Source of the DNA: an uncultured Hungatella sp.
GTDB lineage: Bacteria; Bacillota; Clostridia; Lachnospirales; Lachnospiraceae
DNA length: 64,000 nucleotides
Assembly (NCBI GenBank): GCA_910585645.1
Contig: CAJUFP010000004.1
Location: forward strand, 26,763 to 90,762
Reading direction: 5' to 3'
The notes below the pieces were generated by a model. It saw only the letters and a program-made list of their open reading frames with translations, was not told where the DNA came from and made no database searches. A program made the position numbers and the translations under genes. Of the stretch, positions 1 to 7,621 are shown one piece after another (position 1 is the first letter of the stretch; every line of letters begins with the position of its first letter).

Positions 1-174
1 CTTTACATTCATCGTTTATTTGGGGGTATGCTTCTTTTACAACAAATAAATATAATATGATGATTTCTTTCAATAAAAAAGTATATTCATGGGAATTGAT
101 TAAAAAAATGAAATTACAAGAGTCAAGCATTATTTCCAGATTTCTTTTGTCATATCTGCCTCCTAAATGAAATA

Positions 175-193
175 GGCTCTGCATCGCAGAGCC
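175..193. terminator. Intrinsic terminator hairpin
   Basis: GGCTCTGC and GCAGAGCC form a perfect 8-bp stem with a 3-nt loop. On the minus strand it is followed by TATTTCATTT, a moderate U-rich tail. It would end the candidate small RNA. Confidence 0.55.
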
Positions 194-329
194 TTCGCAT
201 ATTTTCTTTCAGTGCAGGCACCTAGTCAGATTGTGGAAACTATGCAACCCCCAAGTAGCCATCCTATGCCACTCGTCTGACCAAGCAGCATATATCAACG
301 GCCAATAGACACTCAAGTTGCCTATCTCT
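175..329 (-). ncRNA. Candidate small non-coding RNA
   Basis: The stretch between the left edge and the AAA-ATPase gene has no convincing reading frame, but on the minus strand it has a complete transcription unit. A promoter sits at 336-364, about 150 nt of sequence follow, and an 8-bp hairpin with a U-rich tail closes it (175-193). Internal complementarity is visible: GTCAGA (minus strand, around 276-281) can pair with TCTGAC (226-231), GTGG with CCAC just inside, and AGGCA near the 5' end with TGCCT on the 3' side. I do not recognise the family. A 6S-like or other regulatory RNA is possible but not shown. Confidence 0.45.
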
Positions 330-335
330 ATTAGA

Positions 336-364
336 ATATTACTATTAGCCGTTATTTATGTCAA
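336..364 (-). promoter_or_regulatory. Sigma-A-type promoter for the candidate small RNA
   Basis: On the minus strand a perfect TTGACA (plus-strand 359-364) is followed after exactly 17 nt by TAATAT (336-341). Transcription would start near 329, just past the end of the ATPase gene and pointing away from it, so it does not serve that gene. Confidence 0.6.
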
Positions 365-375
365 CAAGAAATTTC

Positions 376-2082
376 TTACCCTGTTTCCTTTAATTTCACC
401 AGACACCTCTTTTTAAAAAACGCCACTCCATAATACAGGATATCCGCATAATCCTCCTCAAACTCTTTGGCATACATTCTGTCATCGATCTGTTTCAGCG
501 CCTGGTCGCAGTCTTTATCCAGCTCTTTTTGGGATTTGGAATATTTTATCTCAAATACCGCCAGGCGGTCGCCGCCATAATCCTTAACAATAATATCGCT
601 GCGTCCCTCACCATGTTCTCTGTTAGATTCCACCGTATAGCCTGCGCCGGCAAAAATACCGGCAAAGAAAGCATGATAGAAGTCCTCTCTGTAATCGTAA
701 TAACTGATGGTCTTTCTCAGCAGCTTTGTCATCTCCAACGTGACGGTATCTGGTTTCCTTTGCCATATGGCGGCAAACAGGGATCTTCGGTCCCATCTCC
801 TTGTGCTTTCTTCAAACCAGACTTTTATGGTAGATTCAAAAAGTTCTTTTATCTCCCGATTGGGGATCACCAATGCCATATCATCTTTTTGCAGAATCTT
901 TCCCAGTTCCTGTCCCCGAACCTGTGTTAAGTATCCGGTAAGATAAAGCACGCTCCAAAAATTCCCCTCCGAAGCGTAAAGTTCCCGGTATGTCAGATCG
1001 GTCTCTATCTTTTCGACAATATAATTCCCAGCCAAAAGCATTTCCAGCTTCTGTGTAACCGCATCCCCGATATGATTGATAAAAGAACGAATAATACTGT
1101 TGCTGCTGGAATTTTTCCAATACCCCACAGGACGAAAATCAGGATTTAAACAGAGATTTTTTACATGATTCATCACGTCCCATGGACAGTAAATATCAAA
1201 TGCACCAAAGTGATATCCGTCATACCACTCTTTCATCTCCTCCTCATGGCCTGTCAGGCCTGTATCCTTAAGGAGTCTGTCCACTTCCGCCTGTGTGAAT
1301 CCAAAATATTCATTAAGCCTTGTTTCGGAAATGGTATCTGATACAAAGTTATTGGTTCCTGTAAAAATACTTTCCTTTGTGATCTTTAAGCATCCGGTAA
1401 TAACGGCAAATTTCAGGTGATCATTATCTTTAATCGCGCTGCTTATCATGGGACTGATAATCTCCAGCATGCTCTTATAGTAATCCGCGCTGTCTAAGCT
1501 GTCTTCTTTTGCTTTTGCAATAGGAACATCATACTCATCCAAAAGCAGTATGACAGGCTTTCTATAGTGGACATGGAGCATTCGAAGAAGCAGCGCGACC
1601 CCTGTTTTCACTTGCCCTCCTGTTGGCTTACCGTCTACCGTATCTGCCAGCTGTAAAAATACTTTCCTGTCATTTTCATTGACCAAATGGCTGTCTTTTA
1701 AATAGTAGTGAGTATTGCACGCTTTTGCCAGAACATCCCGCAGCATCTCATAGGCGCTGTCAAATGTATTGCCTCCAACATCTTTAAATGTCAAAAATAA
1801 GGTGGGATACTGATTCATCCAGTTTTTACATAACTGCGCATTTTTTGCTATGGTAAGCCCCTGAAACAACTCACTGCTGTCTTTTCGAATATCAAAAAAC
1901 TCTGCCAGCATACTCATAGCCAATGTTTTGCCAAACCTGCGGGGACGTGTGATCAAGGTAACTTTTGTTCCGTCTGTCTTTAAAAGCTCCTCAATAAGGC
2001 CTGATTTATCAACAAAGTAGTAGTTTTCTTGTCTAATTTCCGCAAAATTCGAAGTTCCAACCGGAATATGGATATTGCCCAT
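376..2082 (-). CDS. AAA-ATPase-like protein with PD-(D/E)XK nuclease-like C-terminus
   Basis: 568 residues. This is the family of predicted AAA-ATPases (PF09820-like N-terminus, DUF1703/PDDEXK_9 C-terminus) that is heavily amplified in gut Clostridia and Bacteroidetes. The N-terminus has the usual VDKSGLIEEL block, a P-loop variant RPRRFGKT near residues 47-54, and a Walker B strand VILLLDEYD near 178. Near residue 500 the pattern SDII...FEIKYSK matches the acidic and lysine positions of a PD-(D/E)XK fold. Length is normal for the family. A ribosome site (GTGAGG) precedes the start at 2082. The biological role of the family is unknown; mobile-element or defence roles are often guessed. It stands alone, with the candidate RNA downstream. 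Confidence 0.85.
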   Translation of the reverse strand: MGNIHIPVGTSNFAEIRQENYYFVDKSGLIEELLKTDGTKVTLITRPRRFGKTLAMSMLAEFFDIRKDSSELFQGLTIAKNAQLCKNWMNQYPTLFLTFKDVGGNTFDSAYEMLRDVLAKACNTHYYLKDSHLVNENDRKVFLQLADTVDGKPTGGQVKTGVALLLRMLHVHYRKPVILLLDEYDVPIAKAKEDSLDSADYYKSMLEIISPMISSAIKDNDHLKFAVITGCLKITKESIFTGTNNFVSDTISETRLNEYFGFTQAEVDRLLKDTGLTGHEEEMKEWYDGYHFGAFDIYCPWDVMNHVKNLCLNPDFRPVGYWKNSSSNSIIRSFINHIGDAVTQKLEMLLAGNYIVEKIETDLTYRELYASEGNFWSVLYLTGYLTQVRGQELGKILQKDDMALVIPNREIKELFESTIKVWFEESTRRWDRRSLFAAIWQRKPDTVTLEMTKLLRKTISYYDYREDFYHAFFAGIFAGAGYTVESNREHGEGRSDIIVKDYGGDRLAVFEIKYSKSQKELDKDCDQALKQIDDRMYAKEFEEDYADILYYGVAFFKKRCLVKLKETG

Positions 2083-2167
2083 CCAGCCTCACGTTCCTTT
2101 CAAAGGGTGAGAACACCCGTTTCTTTTCCTTATGGTATCATATCATGACAGGATGGGCAAGAGGGAA

Positions 2168-3265
2168 TCATCTCCCCAAAATCACCCCCTCAATCTCCAC
2201 ATCCTCCTCTATCATCCCATTTTCCTTCATAAACCGCTCCGTCTTCTTCATGGCCTCAATATCCGAATCTTTTATAGTCATATCAAAGTCATACAGAGGA
2301 TACATCTCTTTCACAGCATCCACTGTCAGCTCCGTCTCTTTGGCCGCTGTCTCCATAACCGCGTCCTCATTGGCCTCAATATAATCCAGCACCTGTTTCT
2401 GGGCTGCCAGAAATGTCTCTATCTCCTCCGGGTGCTCCTTGGCGTACTTACCTCCCACTGCCACCACGATGGTGGCCTCTGTCAGTCCCTCTCCGTCTGT
2501 CACCACCTGGAATCCGTCTTTTTCCGTATTGTAAGCCGCAGGTCCCGCCAGAAGGGCCGCATCCACACTGCCGCCCATAAGAGCTGCCTGGGAATCCGGG
2601 ATGCCCATGGAGAGAAATTCAATATCATGTTCCGTCATATTGCCGCTGGCCAGATACGCGGTCAGAAGTTCATGGAGAATGGTCCCTTTCGGGCCTGCCA
2701 CTTTCTTTCCCCGCAGATCTTCCGGCGACTGGATGGAGCCGTCCTTGCTAAAAAGCTTAAAGGCTTTGGGAGAGCGGCTGTATGTGCTTATGATTTTAAT
2801 ATCCAGTCCATTGGACGCCGCCAGGATTACCGATGTGGCTCCCACCGCGTACAAAAACTGGATATCCCCGGATGCCAAGGCCTGGGTCTGCTCCGGACCG
2901 GTGGTCAAATCGGAATACCCCACCTCATACCCCAGTTTCCCAAATGCCTCCGCAAAAATCGCCTGGTCTTTTTCCACAATAGAAGGCACGTTGAGCGGTG
3001 ATTTCACATATGTCACCATAATCGTTCCTTTTGTCCCGGCTTTCGCGTCTTCTTTGGGCTGGGATTCTGGCTGGGATCCTGACTGGGACTGTGCCTCAGT
3101 CTGGGCTTTGGTCTCCCCGCCCTGTTCCCGGCCGCTTTCCTGCTGCCCTGCCGCCCCGTTCCCCTGGTCCGCCAAACTGCCCTGATCTTTCGTCTGCCCG
3201 CCGCAGCCTGCCAGCACTCCAACACTTAACGCGGCTGTCAATATCCATGCAATCCATTTTTTCAT
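2168..3265 (-). CDS. ABC transporter substrate-binding lipoprotein (NMT1/SsuA-like)
   Basis: 365 residues, exported and lipid-anchored: a lysine-start signal peptide ends in the lipobox LAGC around residue 20, followed by a low-complexity Gln/Gly/Glu-rich linker to about residue 75. The mature domain has features of the NMT1/THI5/SsuA family that binds small nitrogen or sulfur compounds, such as the segment SGDIQFLYAVGATSVILAA and AALLAGPAAYNTE. The start overlaps the stop of the ATPase gene by 4 nt. It is the last gene of the hydE-hydF-permease-ATPase-binding protein operon, so it may import something used with hydrogenase maturation. The ligand cannot be read from sequence. Confidence 0.85.
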   Translation of the reverse strand: MKKWIAWILTAALSVGVLAGCGGQTKDQGSLADQGNGAAGQQESGREQGGETKAQTEAQSQSGSQPESQPKEDAKAGTKGTIMVTYVKSPLNVPSIVEKDQAIFAEAFGKLGYEVGYSDLTTGPEQTQALASGDIQFLYAVGATSVILAASNGLDIKIISTYSRSPKAFKLFSKDGSIQSPEDLRGKKVAGPKGTILHELLTAYLASGNMTEHDIEFLSMGIPDSQAALMGGSVDAALLAGPAAYNTEKDGFQVVTDGEGLTEATIVVAVGGKYAKEHPEEIETFLAAQKQVLDYIEANEDAVMETAAKETELTVDAVKEMYPLYDFDMTIKDSDIEAMKKTERFMKENGMIEEDVEIEGVILGR

Positions 3266-4005
3266 CTCATTTTACTCCTCTCATCCGCTTTTTCCAGCTC
3301 CCCGACAATCCCCCTCTTGATCTCCCCCATCTCCTCTGTAAGCAGATCTCTGGGGTAGGGAATCGTTCCCAGGTCATATTCTTTTCTGCATCTTCCGTCC
3401 TCCAGGATAACCACCGTTTTCCCAATGGTCAGCGCCTCATCAATGCTGTGAGTCACAAACAGAATCCCTTTTTGTTCTGCCTGGTGAATCTTCAAAAGTT
3501 CTGTCTGCATCTGTCCCCTGGTAAAATAATCCAAAGCCGCAAAGGGCTCATCCATTAAAAGGTAATCCGGCTCATAGGCCAGCGCCCTGGCAAGGGCCGC
3601 CCTCTGCTGCATCCCGCCGGAAAGCTGGGACGGGTATGCATCCTCAAATCCTTTCAAATTTGTCAGCTCCAACAGATAATCAAGATGTCTGTTCTCTTTC
3701 CTGCGTCTGCCTCTCCCCTGCCTCTTTCCGGTCCCAAAAAGAATATTGTCTCCCACAGTAAGCCATGGCATGAGCCGGGGTTCCTGGAAAATAACCCCTA
3801 ACGTTCCGTCGGATTCCATTTCCACGGTTCCTCCGTCCGCCTGTTCCAGCCCTGCAACCAGACGCAGAAGGGTGGTTTTTCCACATCCGCTGTGTCCCAG
3901 CACCACCGTAATCCCATGGTTATCCACATCCAGGTTCAGATTTTTCAACACCTGGACCCGCTTTGCGACAACCTGATATTCTTTACATAAATCCCTGATT
4001 TTCAT
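3262..4005 (-). CDS. ABC transporter ATPase (SsuB/TauB-like)
   Basis: 247 residues, a single nucleotide-binding domain. Walker A is GHSGCGKTT near residue 37, the Q-loop lies at VIFQEPRLMPW, the signature is LSGGMQQR near 128, Walker B is YLLMDEPFAALD near 148, and the switch histidine is in FVTHSIDEA. The pattern is typical of ATPases energising taurine, nitrate or aliphatic sulfonate importers. The gene overlaps both neighbours (23 nt with the permease, 4 nt with the binding protein), so the three are translationally coupled. A GAGGGAG ribosome site precedes the start. Confidence 0.9.
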   Translation of the reverse strand: MKIRDLCKEYQVVAKRVQVLKNLNLDVDNHGITVVLGHSGCGKTTLLRLVAGLEQADGGTVEMESDGTLGVIFQEPRLMPWLTVGDNILFGTGKRQGRGRRRKENRHLDYLLELTNLKGFEDAYPSQLSGGMQQRAALARALAYEPDYLLMDEPFAALDYFTRGQMQTELLKIHQAEQKGILFVTHSIDEALTIGKTVVILEDGRCRKEYDLGTIPYPRDLLTEEMGEIKRGIVGELEKADERSKMR

Positions 4006-4765
4006 GTGCCGCCGCTCCCTCTGTCCTCTCTCTTACAGCCATCCGGCTGATCAGCGCCTGAAACAACCGGTCGCAGGCAATCCCCACCGCCCCTATGGTG
4101 AGAATCCCTGCCACCACTTTATCGGACCGGGACATTTGCTGGGCGTCCAGAATCAGATACCCGATTCCTCTGGACGCCGCGATCATCTCCGCGCCGATAA
4201 TGGCCCGCCAGCTGTATCCAAGTCCCACTTTCATGCCAATAAGAATATCCGGAACGGCCCAGGGAAGGACGATCCTGGTAAACTGCCTCCACCTTCCAAA
4301 CCCAAAGGCCCGGCCTACTTCCAAAAGCTTTTTGTCAATGGAAAGAAAGCCTTTTCGGATATTGAGATACATGGGAAAAAAGGACGCCAGCACGATAATA
4401 ATGATCTTGGAGGTCTCCCCAATGCCGAACCACAAGATCAACAGGGCGATCAGGCTGATCGGCGGAACATTCCGCATAAACTCCAAAAATCCTTTGTAAT
4501 ACTCTTCCATTCCAGGCAGCTCATAGGCTGCCGTTCCCCCGGCAAATGCCAGCAGAAAGGCAATGGAAAATCCCTGAACGACCCGCCTTAGACTGACAAA
4601 TATGTGCTGCCACAGCACGCCGCTGTCCATCATAGCCCACAAAGCCCCGGCCACTTTGCCCGGCGGCGGCAGGATGTAGGAACTCCAGATACCGGACCAG
4701 GAGGCCGCCTGCCACACGGCCGCCAGAAGCATGATGCCAAGAACCTGTTTCCCCCAATGTTTCAT
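3983..4765 (-). CDS. ABC transporter permease (SsuC-like)
   Basis: 260 residues, about six hydrophobic segments. It is the membrane subunit of the NMT1-type importer. The conserved EAA loop is visible as EVGRAFGFGRWRQFTRIVLP (about residues 147-166), which contacts the ATPase. The start codon overlaps the stop of hydF in an ATGA arrangement (4762-4765), with AAGGAGAC directly upstream, so its translation is coupled to hydF. This coupling is the main reason to place transporter and maturases in one operon. Confidence 0.9.
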   Translation of the reverse strand: MKHWGKQVLGIMLLAAVWQAASWSGIWSSYILPPPGKVAGALWAMMDSGVLWQHIFVSLRRVVQGFSIAFLLAFAGGTAAYELPGMEEYYKGFLEFMRNVPPISLIALLILWFGIGETSKIIIIVLASFFPMYLNIRKGFLSIDKKLLEVGRAFGFGRWRQFTRIVLPWAVPDILIGMKVGLGYSWRAIIGAEMIAASRGIGYLILDAQQMSRSDKVVAGILTIGAVGIACDRLFQALISRMAVRERTEGAAAHENQGFM

Positions 4766-5997
4766 GTCTCCTTCCCCGCGTCCAACAATGAACAGATATG
4801 GGGAAATGGCTCCAGGCTCCGCCGCAGGATTCCGTGGACATGGGCAATAAGGATTCCGTAATTGGTCATGGGGATATTCTGCTGCCTGGCACAGGCCTGA
4901 CGGTACTCCATCTCCTTCTCATTGAGCATACACCCGCCGCAGTGGACGACTAACCGGTACGGGGAAAGGTCTTCGGGAAATTCCGTGCCGGAAGTAAAGG
5001 AAAATTCCGGCTCTTTTCCCGTATACTGCCGAATCCATGCCGGAAGTTTTACGGTGCCGATATCGCCGCATTGGCGGTGGTGGGTACACCCTTCGGCTAT
5101 GAGAATGGCATCCTTGTCCTGAATTTTGTCCAGCCCGCAGACGCCCTCCACAGCCTGGGCCAGATTTCCTTTGTATCTAGCAAATAAAATGGAAAATGAG
5201 GTGAGACGGATCTCCTTTGTCACCATGGCCGATACTTTTCCGAATGCCTGGCTGTCTGTGATCACCAGTTTTGGCTTTTTCCCAAGAGTTTTAAGGGCCG
5301 CCTCCAATTCGGTCTCACGGACAGTCACAGCCATGCACCCGTGGTCAAGTAATGCCCGTATGGTCTGCTGCTGGGGAAGAATCAGCCTTCCCTTTGGAGC
5401 CGCTTTGTCAATGGGGGTTACAAGGATTACAAGGTCTCCGGGATTTACCAGGCCTTCCAGCAGATCTCTCTCCTGCCTGTGGGGAATCATGGAACCTAAA
5501 AGATTTTTCAGCTCTTCGATTCCGGTCCTGTTGGCAGCGCTGACCCAGAGGCGGTTTTCAAATGCGTCTGTCCGCCCCTCTTCCTGTGCCGGACTTTTCC
5601 TGACCAGGTCTGCCTTGTTAAACACCACCACATAGGGAATCTGTTTTTTCCGAAACAGCTCTGTCATCCGGCAGTCTTCTTCTTTCATCCCCTCACAACC
5701 GTCCACCACCAGGACTGCCAGATCGGTTTTGTTCAGCACCTGGCGGCTTTTCTTTACCCGCAGTTCTCCCAGCTCCCCCTCATCGTCAATGCCCGGGGTG
5801 TCGATCATGACCACCGGGCCCAGGGGAAGCAGCTCCATGGTCTTGTAAACCGGGTCTGTAGTGGTTCCCTTTACCTCTGAAACTACTGCAAGATTCTGTC
5901 CGGTGACCGCGTTCATCACGCTGGATTTTCCCGCATTCCTCCTTCCGAAAAATCCTATGTGGATTCTCTCCGATGCAGGGGTTTCATTTCTTCCCAT
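4762..5997 (-). CDS. hydF: [FeFe]-hydrogenase H-cluster maturation GTPase HydF
   Basis: 411 residues from the start at 5997. HydF is the scaffold GTPase that carries the 2Fe precursor of the H-cluster and delivers it to apo-hydrogenase. The N-terminal GTPase has the P-loop GRRNAGKSS, switch-region threonines in KGTTTDP, DTPG, and NKAD. The C-terminal cluster-binding part shows the expected Cys-x-His (CTH) and HCGGC. I chose 5997 rather than the longer in-frame start at 6063 because GGGAGGG lies 8 nt upstream and the longer form would run into hydE. It sits 4 nt after hydE; hydG is not in this window. Confidence 0.93.
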   Translation of the reverse strand: MGRNETPASERIHIGFFGRRNAGKSSVMNAVTGQNLAVVSEVKGTTTDPVYKTMELLPLGPVVMIDTPGIDDEGELGELRVKKSRQVLNKTDLAVLVVDGCEGMKEEDCRMTELFRKKQIPYVVVFNKADLVRKSPAQEEGRTDAFENRLWVSAANRTGIEELKNLLGSMIPHRQERDLLEGLVNPGDLVILVTPIDKAAPKGRLILPQQQTIRALLDHGCMAVTVRETELEAALKTLGKKPKLVITDSQAFGKVSAMVTKEIRLTSFSILFARYKGNLAQAVEGVCGLDKIQDKDAILIAEGCTHHRQCGDIGTVKLPAWIRQYTGKEPEFSFTSGTEFPEDLSPYRLVVHCGGCMLNEKEMEYRQACARQQNIPMTNYGILIAHVHGILRRSLEPFPHICSLLDAGKET

Positions 5998-6001
5998 TTT
6001 C

Positions 6002-7072
6002 CTATCCCTCCCTTTTTTTGCTTCCATTTCCAGATTTAGGTCCTCTACCGCTTTCCAAGCCATACCCGGCCCGATCTCCCCTGCTGCACACCACCCTGTA
6101 ACCTATGGATTCCATGGACTGTTTCAGATAACTGAGATTTTCCGCTGCCTCTGACCCGGTACAAAGTTTTTTGTCGTAAAGCTGGTACTTATCTCTCACA
6201 TTTGACGGGGAAAGGTTTGGCATGACCACATTGGCCCCTGCCAGCATCCCCCTCTCACGCCCGTCCTGTTCAATGGTTCCCAGCGCCGTGGTGGCGGGAA
6301 GGAGAACCTGGGGAAGAAGAAGCCGGACAACAGCCAAAAGGCGCAGCGTCTGATCTACGGTTCCTGCTTTTTTGCCGGAAAACGGCGTTTCACAGTGAGG
6401 GATAAAGGGGCCGATTCCCACCATGTCCGGCTGCAGCTCCCGTAGAAACTCCAGATCTTCCAGGATGCATTCCACGGTCTGGCCCGGACTTCCCACCATC
6501 ATGCCGGCTCCCACCTGAAAGCCGATCTCCTTTAAATCCCACAGACACCGTTTTCTGTTTTCCAGAGACATCTCTTTTGGGTGAAGCTGCCCGTAGTGAG
6601 CATCATTGGCTGTCTCATGGCGGAGAAGATACCTGTCGGCTCCTGCCCCATAGAGCATCTCATAGGACTTCCGGCTTCGCTCCCCTACGGAAAGGGTCAC
6701 GGCGCAGTCCGGATAAGTTTCTTTTATGGCTGCCACCATCCTGGCAAGACGCAGATCCGTGTAAAACAAATCTTCCCCGCCCTGAAGCACAAAGGTCCTG
6801 AATCCCAGTTCATATCCCGTTTTACAGCAGGCAAGGATTTCCTCCGCTGTCAGGCGATACCGCGCAGCCTTGTGGTTGCTTCTGCGGATTCCGCAGTAGT
6901 AGCAGTCGTTTTTGCAGTAATTGGTAAACTCAATCAGCCCGCGAATGTATACGTCCTTTCCATACCAGGTCTCTCTTACCTGTCTGGCCTGGGCGTACAG
7001 CTGCTGTTCCAGGTCCTTATTGGTTGTCTCAATCCATTCTCTCCACTGCTCTCTGTCCCCGGTTTTGACCAT
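6002..7072 (-). CDS. hydE: [FeFe]-hydrogenase H-cluster radical SAM maturase HydE
   Basis: 356 residues from the start at 7072. HydE is the radical S-adenosylmethionine enzyme that acts with HydG and HydF to build the H-cluster. The radical SAM motif CKNDCYYC (CxxxCxxC) lies near residue 40 and is followed by RSNHKAARYRLT, typical of the HydE/BioB-like family. GGE appears in LQGGEDLFYTD, and the C-terminal region MPNLSPSNVRDKYQLYD is conserved in HydE. The start is set by AAAGGAGGTGA seven nt upstream; a longer in-frame ATG at 7150 has no such site. It is the first gene of the operon. Confidence 0.94.
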   Translation of the reverse strand: MVKTGDREQWREWIETTNKDLEQQLYAQARQVRETWYGKDVYIRGLIEFTNYCKNDCYYCGIRRSNHKAARYRLTAEEILACCKTGYELGFRTFVLQGGEDLFYTDLRLARMVAAIKETYPDCAVTLSVGERSRKSYEMLYGAGADRYLLRHETANDAHYGQLHPKEMSLENRKRCLWDLKEIGFQVGAGMMVGSPGQTVECILEDLEFLRELQPDMVGIGPFIPHCETPFSGKKAGTVDQTLRLLAVVRLLLPQVLLPATTALGTIEQDGRERGMLAGANVVMPNLSPSNVRDKYQLYDKKLCTGSEAAENLSYLKQSMESIGYRVVCSRGDRAGYGLESGRGPKSGNGSKKREG

Positions 7073-7304
7073 TATCGTCACCTCCTTTTGATGCTGTCCT
7101 TTGGGCATTTCAAAGCAAAAACATTCTTCCACGCAAAAAAATGTACCCAAATGGGTACACTGACAGACTTATCCCGGTTATTCGCAATTTTACTCCTTTG
7201 CCTTCCTACTTGGATTCTTCCTTGTGTCAGTGCATGGGTTTGATTTTTAAGTCTTCCTTGGCTTTGGGGTAAGTTGGTGTGCTCACGCCGCAGTAACAGG
7301 AAGC
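7073..7304 (-). promoter_or_regulatory. Long 5' leader of hydE with inverted repeats
   Basis: This 230-nt leader has no reading frame of its own. Several complementary pairs are visible: GTACCCA/TGGGTAC (7143-7149 and 7152-7158), GTCAGTG with CACTGAC (about 7226 and 7157), and AGGAAG with CTTCCT around 7252-7296. I could not match it to a known riboswitch class. The 16-bp inverted repeat next to the coding region could be an operator or an RNA hairpin. Confidence 0.4.
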
Positions 7305-7310
7305 GTTATT

Positions 7311-7339
7311 ATTTTAAATCAATTTTTTGGGAAAGTCAA
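7311..7339 (-). promoter_or_regulatory. Promoter of the hydEF-ABC operon
   Basis: On the minus strand TTGACT (plus-strand 7334-7339) and TAAAAT (7311-7316) are separated by 17 nt. Transcription would begin near 7304, leaving a leader of about 230 nt before hydE. Confidence 0.55.
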
Positions 7340-7372
7340 CGGGGTTATCTAAAGATGATTTATCCAAATGCA

Positions 7373-7419
7373 AAACATGTGTAACAGTTCAAATAACCCT
7401 TGAACCGTTACAAACATGT
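7373..7419. mobile_element. 31-bp palindromic mini-element, copy 1, with 8-bp target duplication
   Basis: The core at 7381-7411 begins GTAACAGTTCA and ends TGAACCGTTAC, an almost perfect inverted repeat. It is abutted on both sides by the same 8 bases, AAACATGT (7373-7380 and 7412-7419). A second 31-bp copy at 20887-20917 is about 87% identical in reverse-complement alignment and has different flanking duplications. GTAA ends and 8-bp duplications are known properties of the IS66 family, so this is probably a non-autonomous element mobilised by an IS66-type transposase. Confidence 0.75.
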
Positions 7420-7435
7420 TACTTTTCCGCCCCGT

Positions 7436-7621
7436 GGACTGTAACCAAAACATTGTAGTTTTCTTAGAATTTGTACAGTATCCAACAGCGATACTGACGT
7501 CCTGATTACAGTAGTTGGTACTGTACCGTTTGTCCTCTGCCGCAGTTGTTTCCATTTGGGAAACAACTGCTTTTACCCGTAATTCGCCGTTGTCGGTTTT
7601 ACAAAACAGGATTTCCCTCAT
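7436..7621 (-). pseudogene. RhuM-family remnant (internally deleted and truncated)
   Basis: The translated stretch contains REILFCKTDNGELRVKA, which resembles the start of RhuM-family virulence/Fic-associated proteins, joined to TTAAEDKRYSTNYCNQD and VSIAVGYCTNSKKTTMFW, which resembles the later RhuM block (typical form: TTA-DGK-Y-YNLDVIIAVGYRVNSK-ATMFRIWA). About 40-50 residues that normally lie between these blocks are missing, the conserved leucine and arginines are mutated, and the family C-terminus is absent. Just downstream sits a 31-bp mini-element with an 8-bp duplication (7373-7419). There is no ribosome site. It overlaps the end of the next gene by 23 nt. I read this as a decayed gene rather than a functional one. 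Confidence 0.6.

Noticed and set aside
175..329. Firm assignment of the candidate RNA as 6S RNA
   Set aside because: End pairing and a long hairpin are suggestive, but the expected symmetric central bubble could not be drawn; left as unclassified.
529..930. Reading frame opposite the AAA-ATPase gene (133 codons)
   Set aside because: Antisense shadow of a well-supported gene, no ribosome site and no family features.
2132..3001. 289-codon frame opposite the ABC binding protein gene
   Set aside because: Shadow frame: His/Leu-rich composition typical of antisense translation and no ribosome site.
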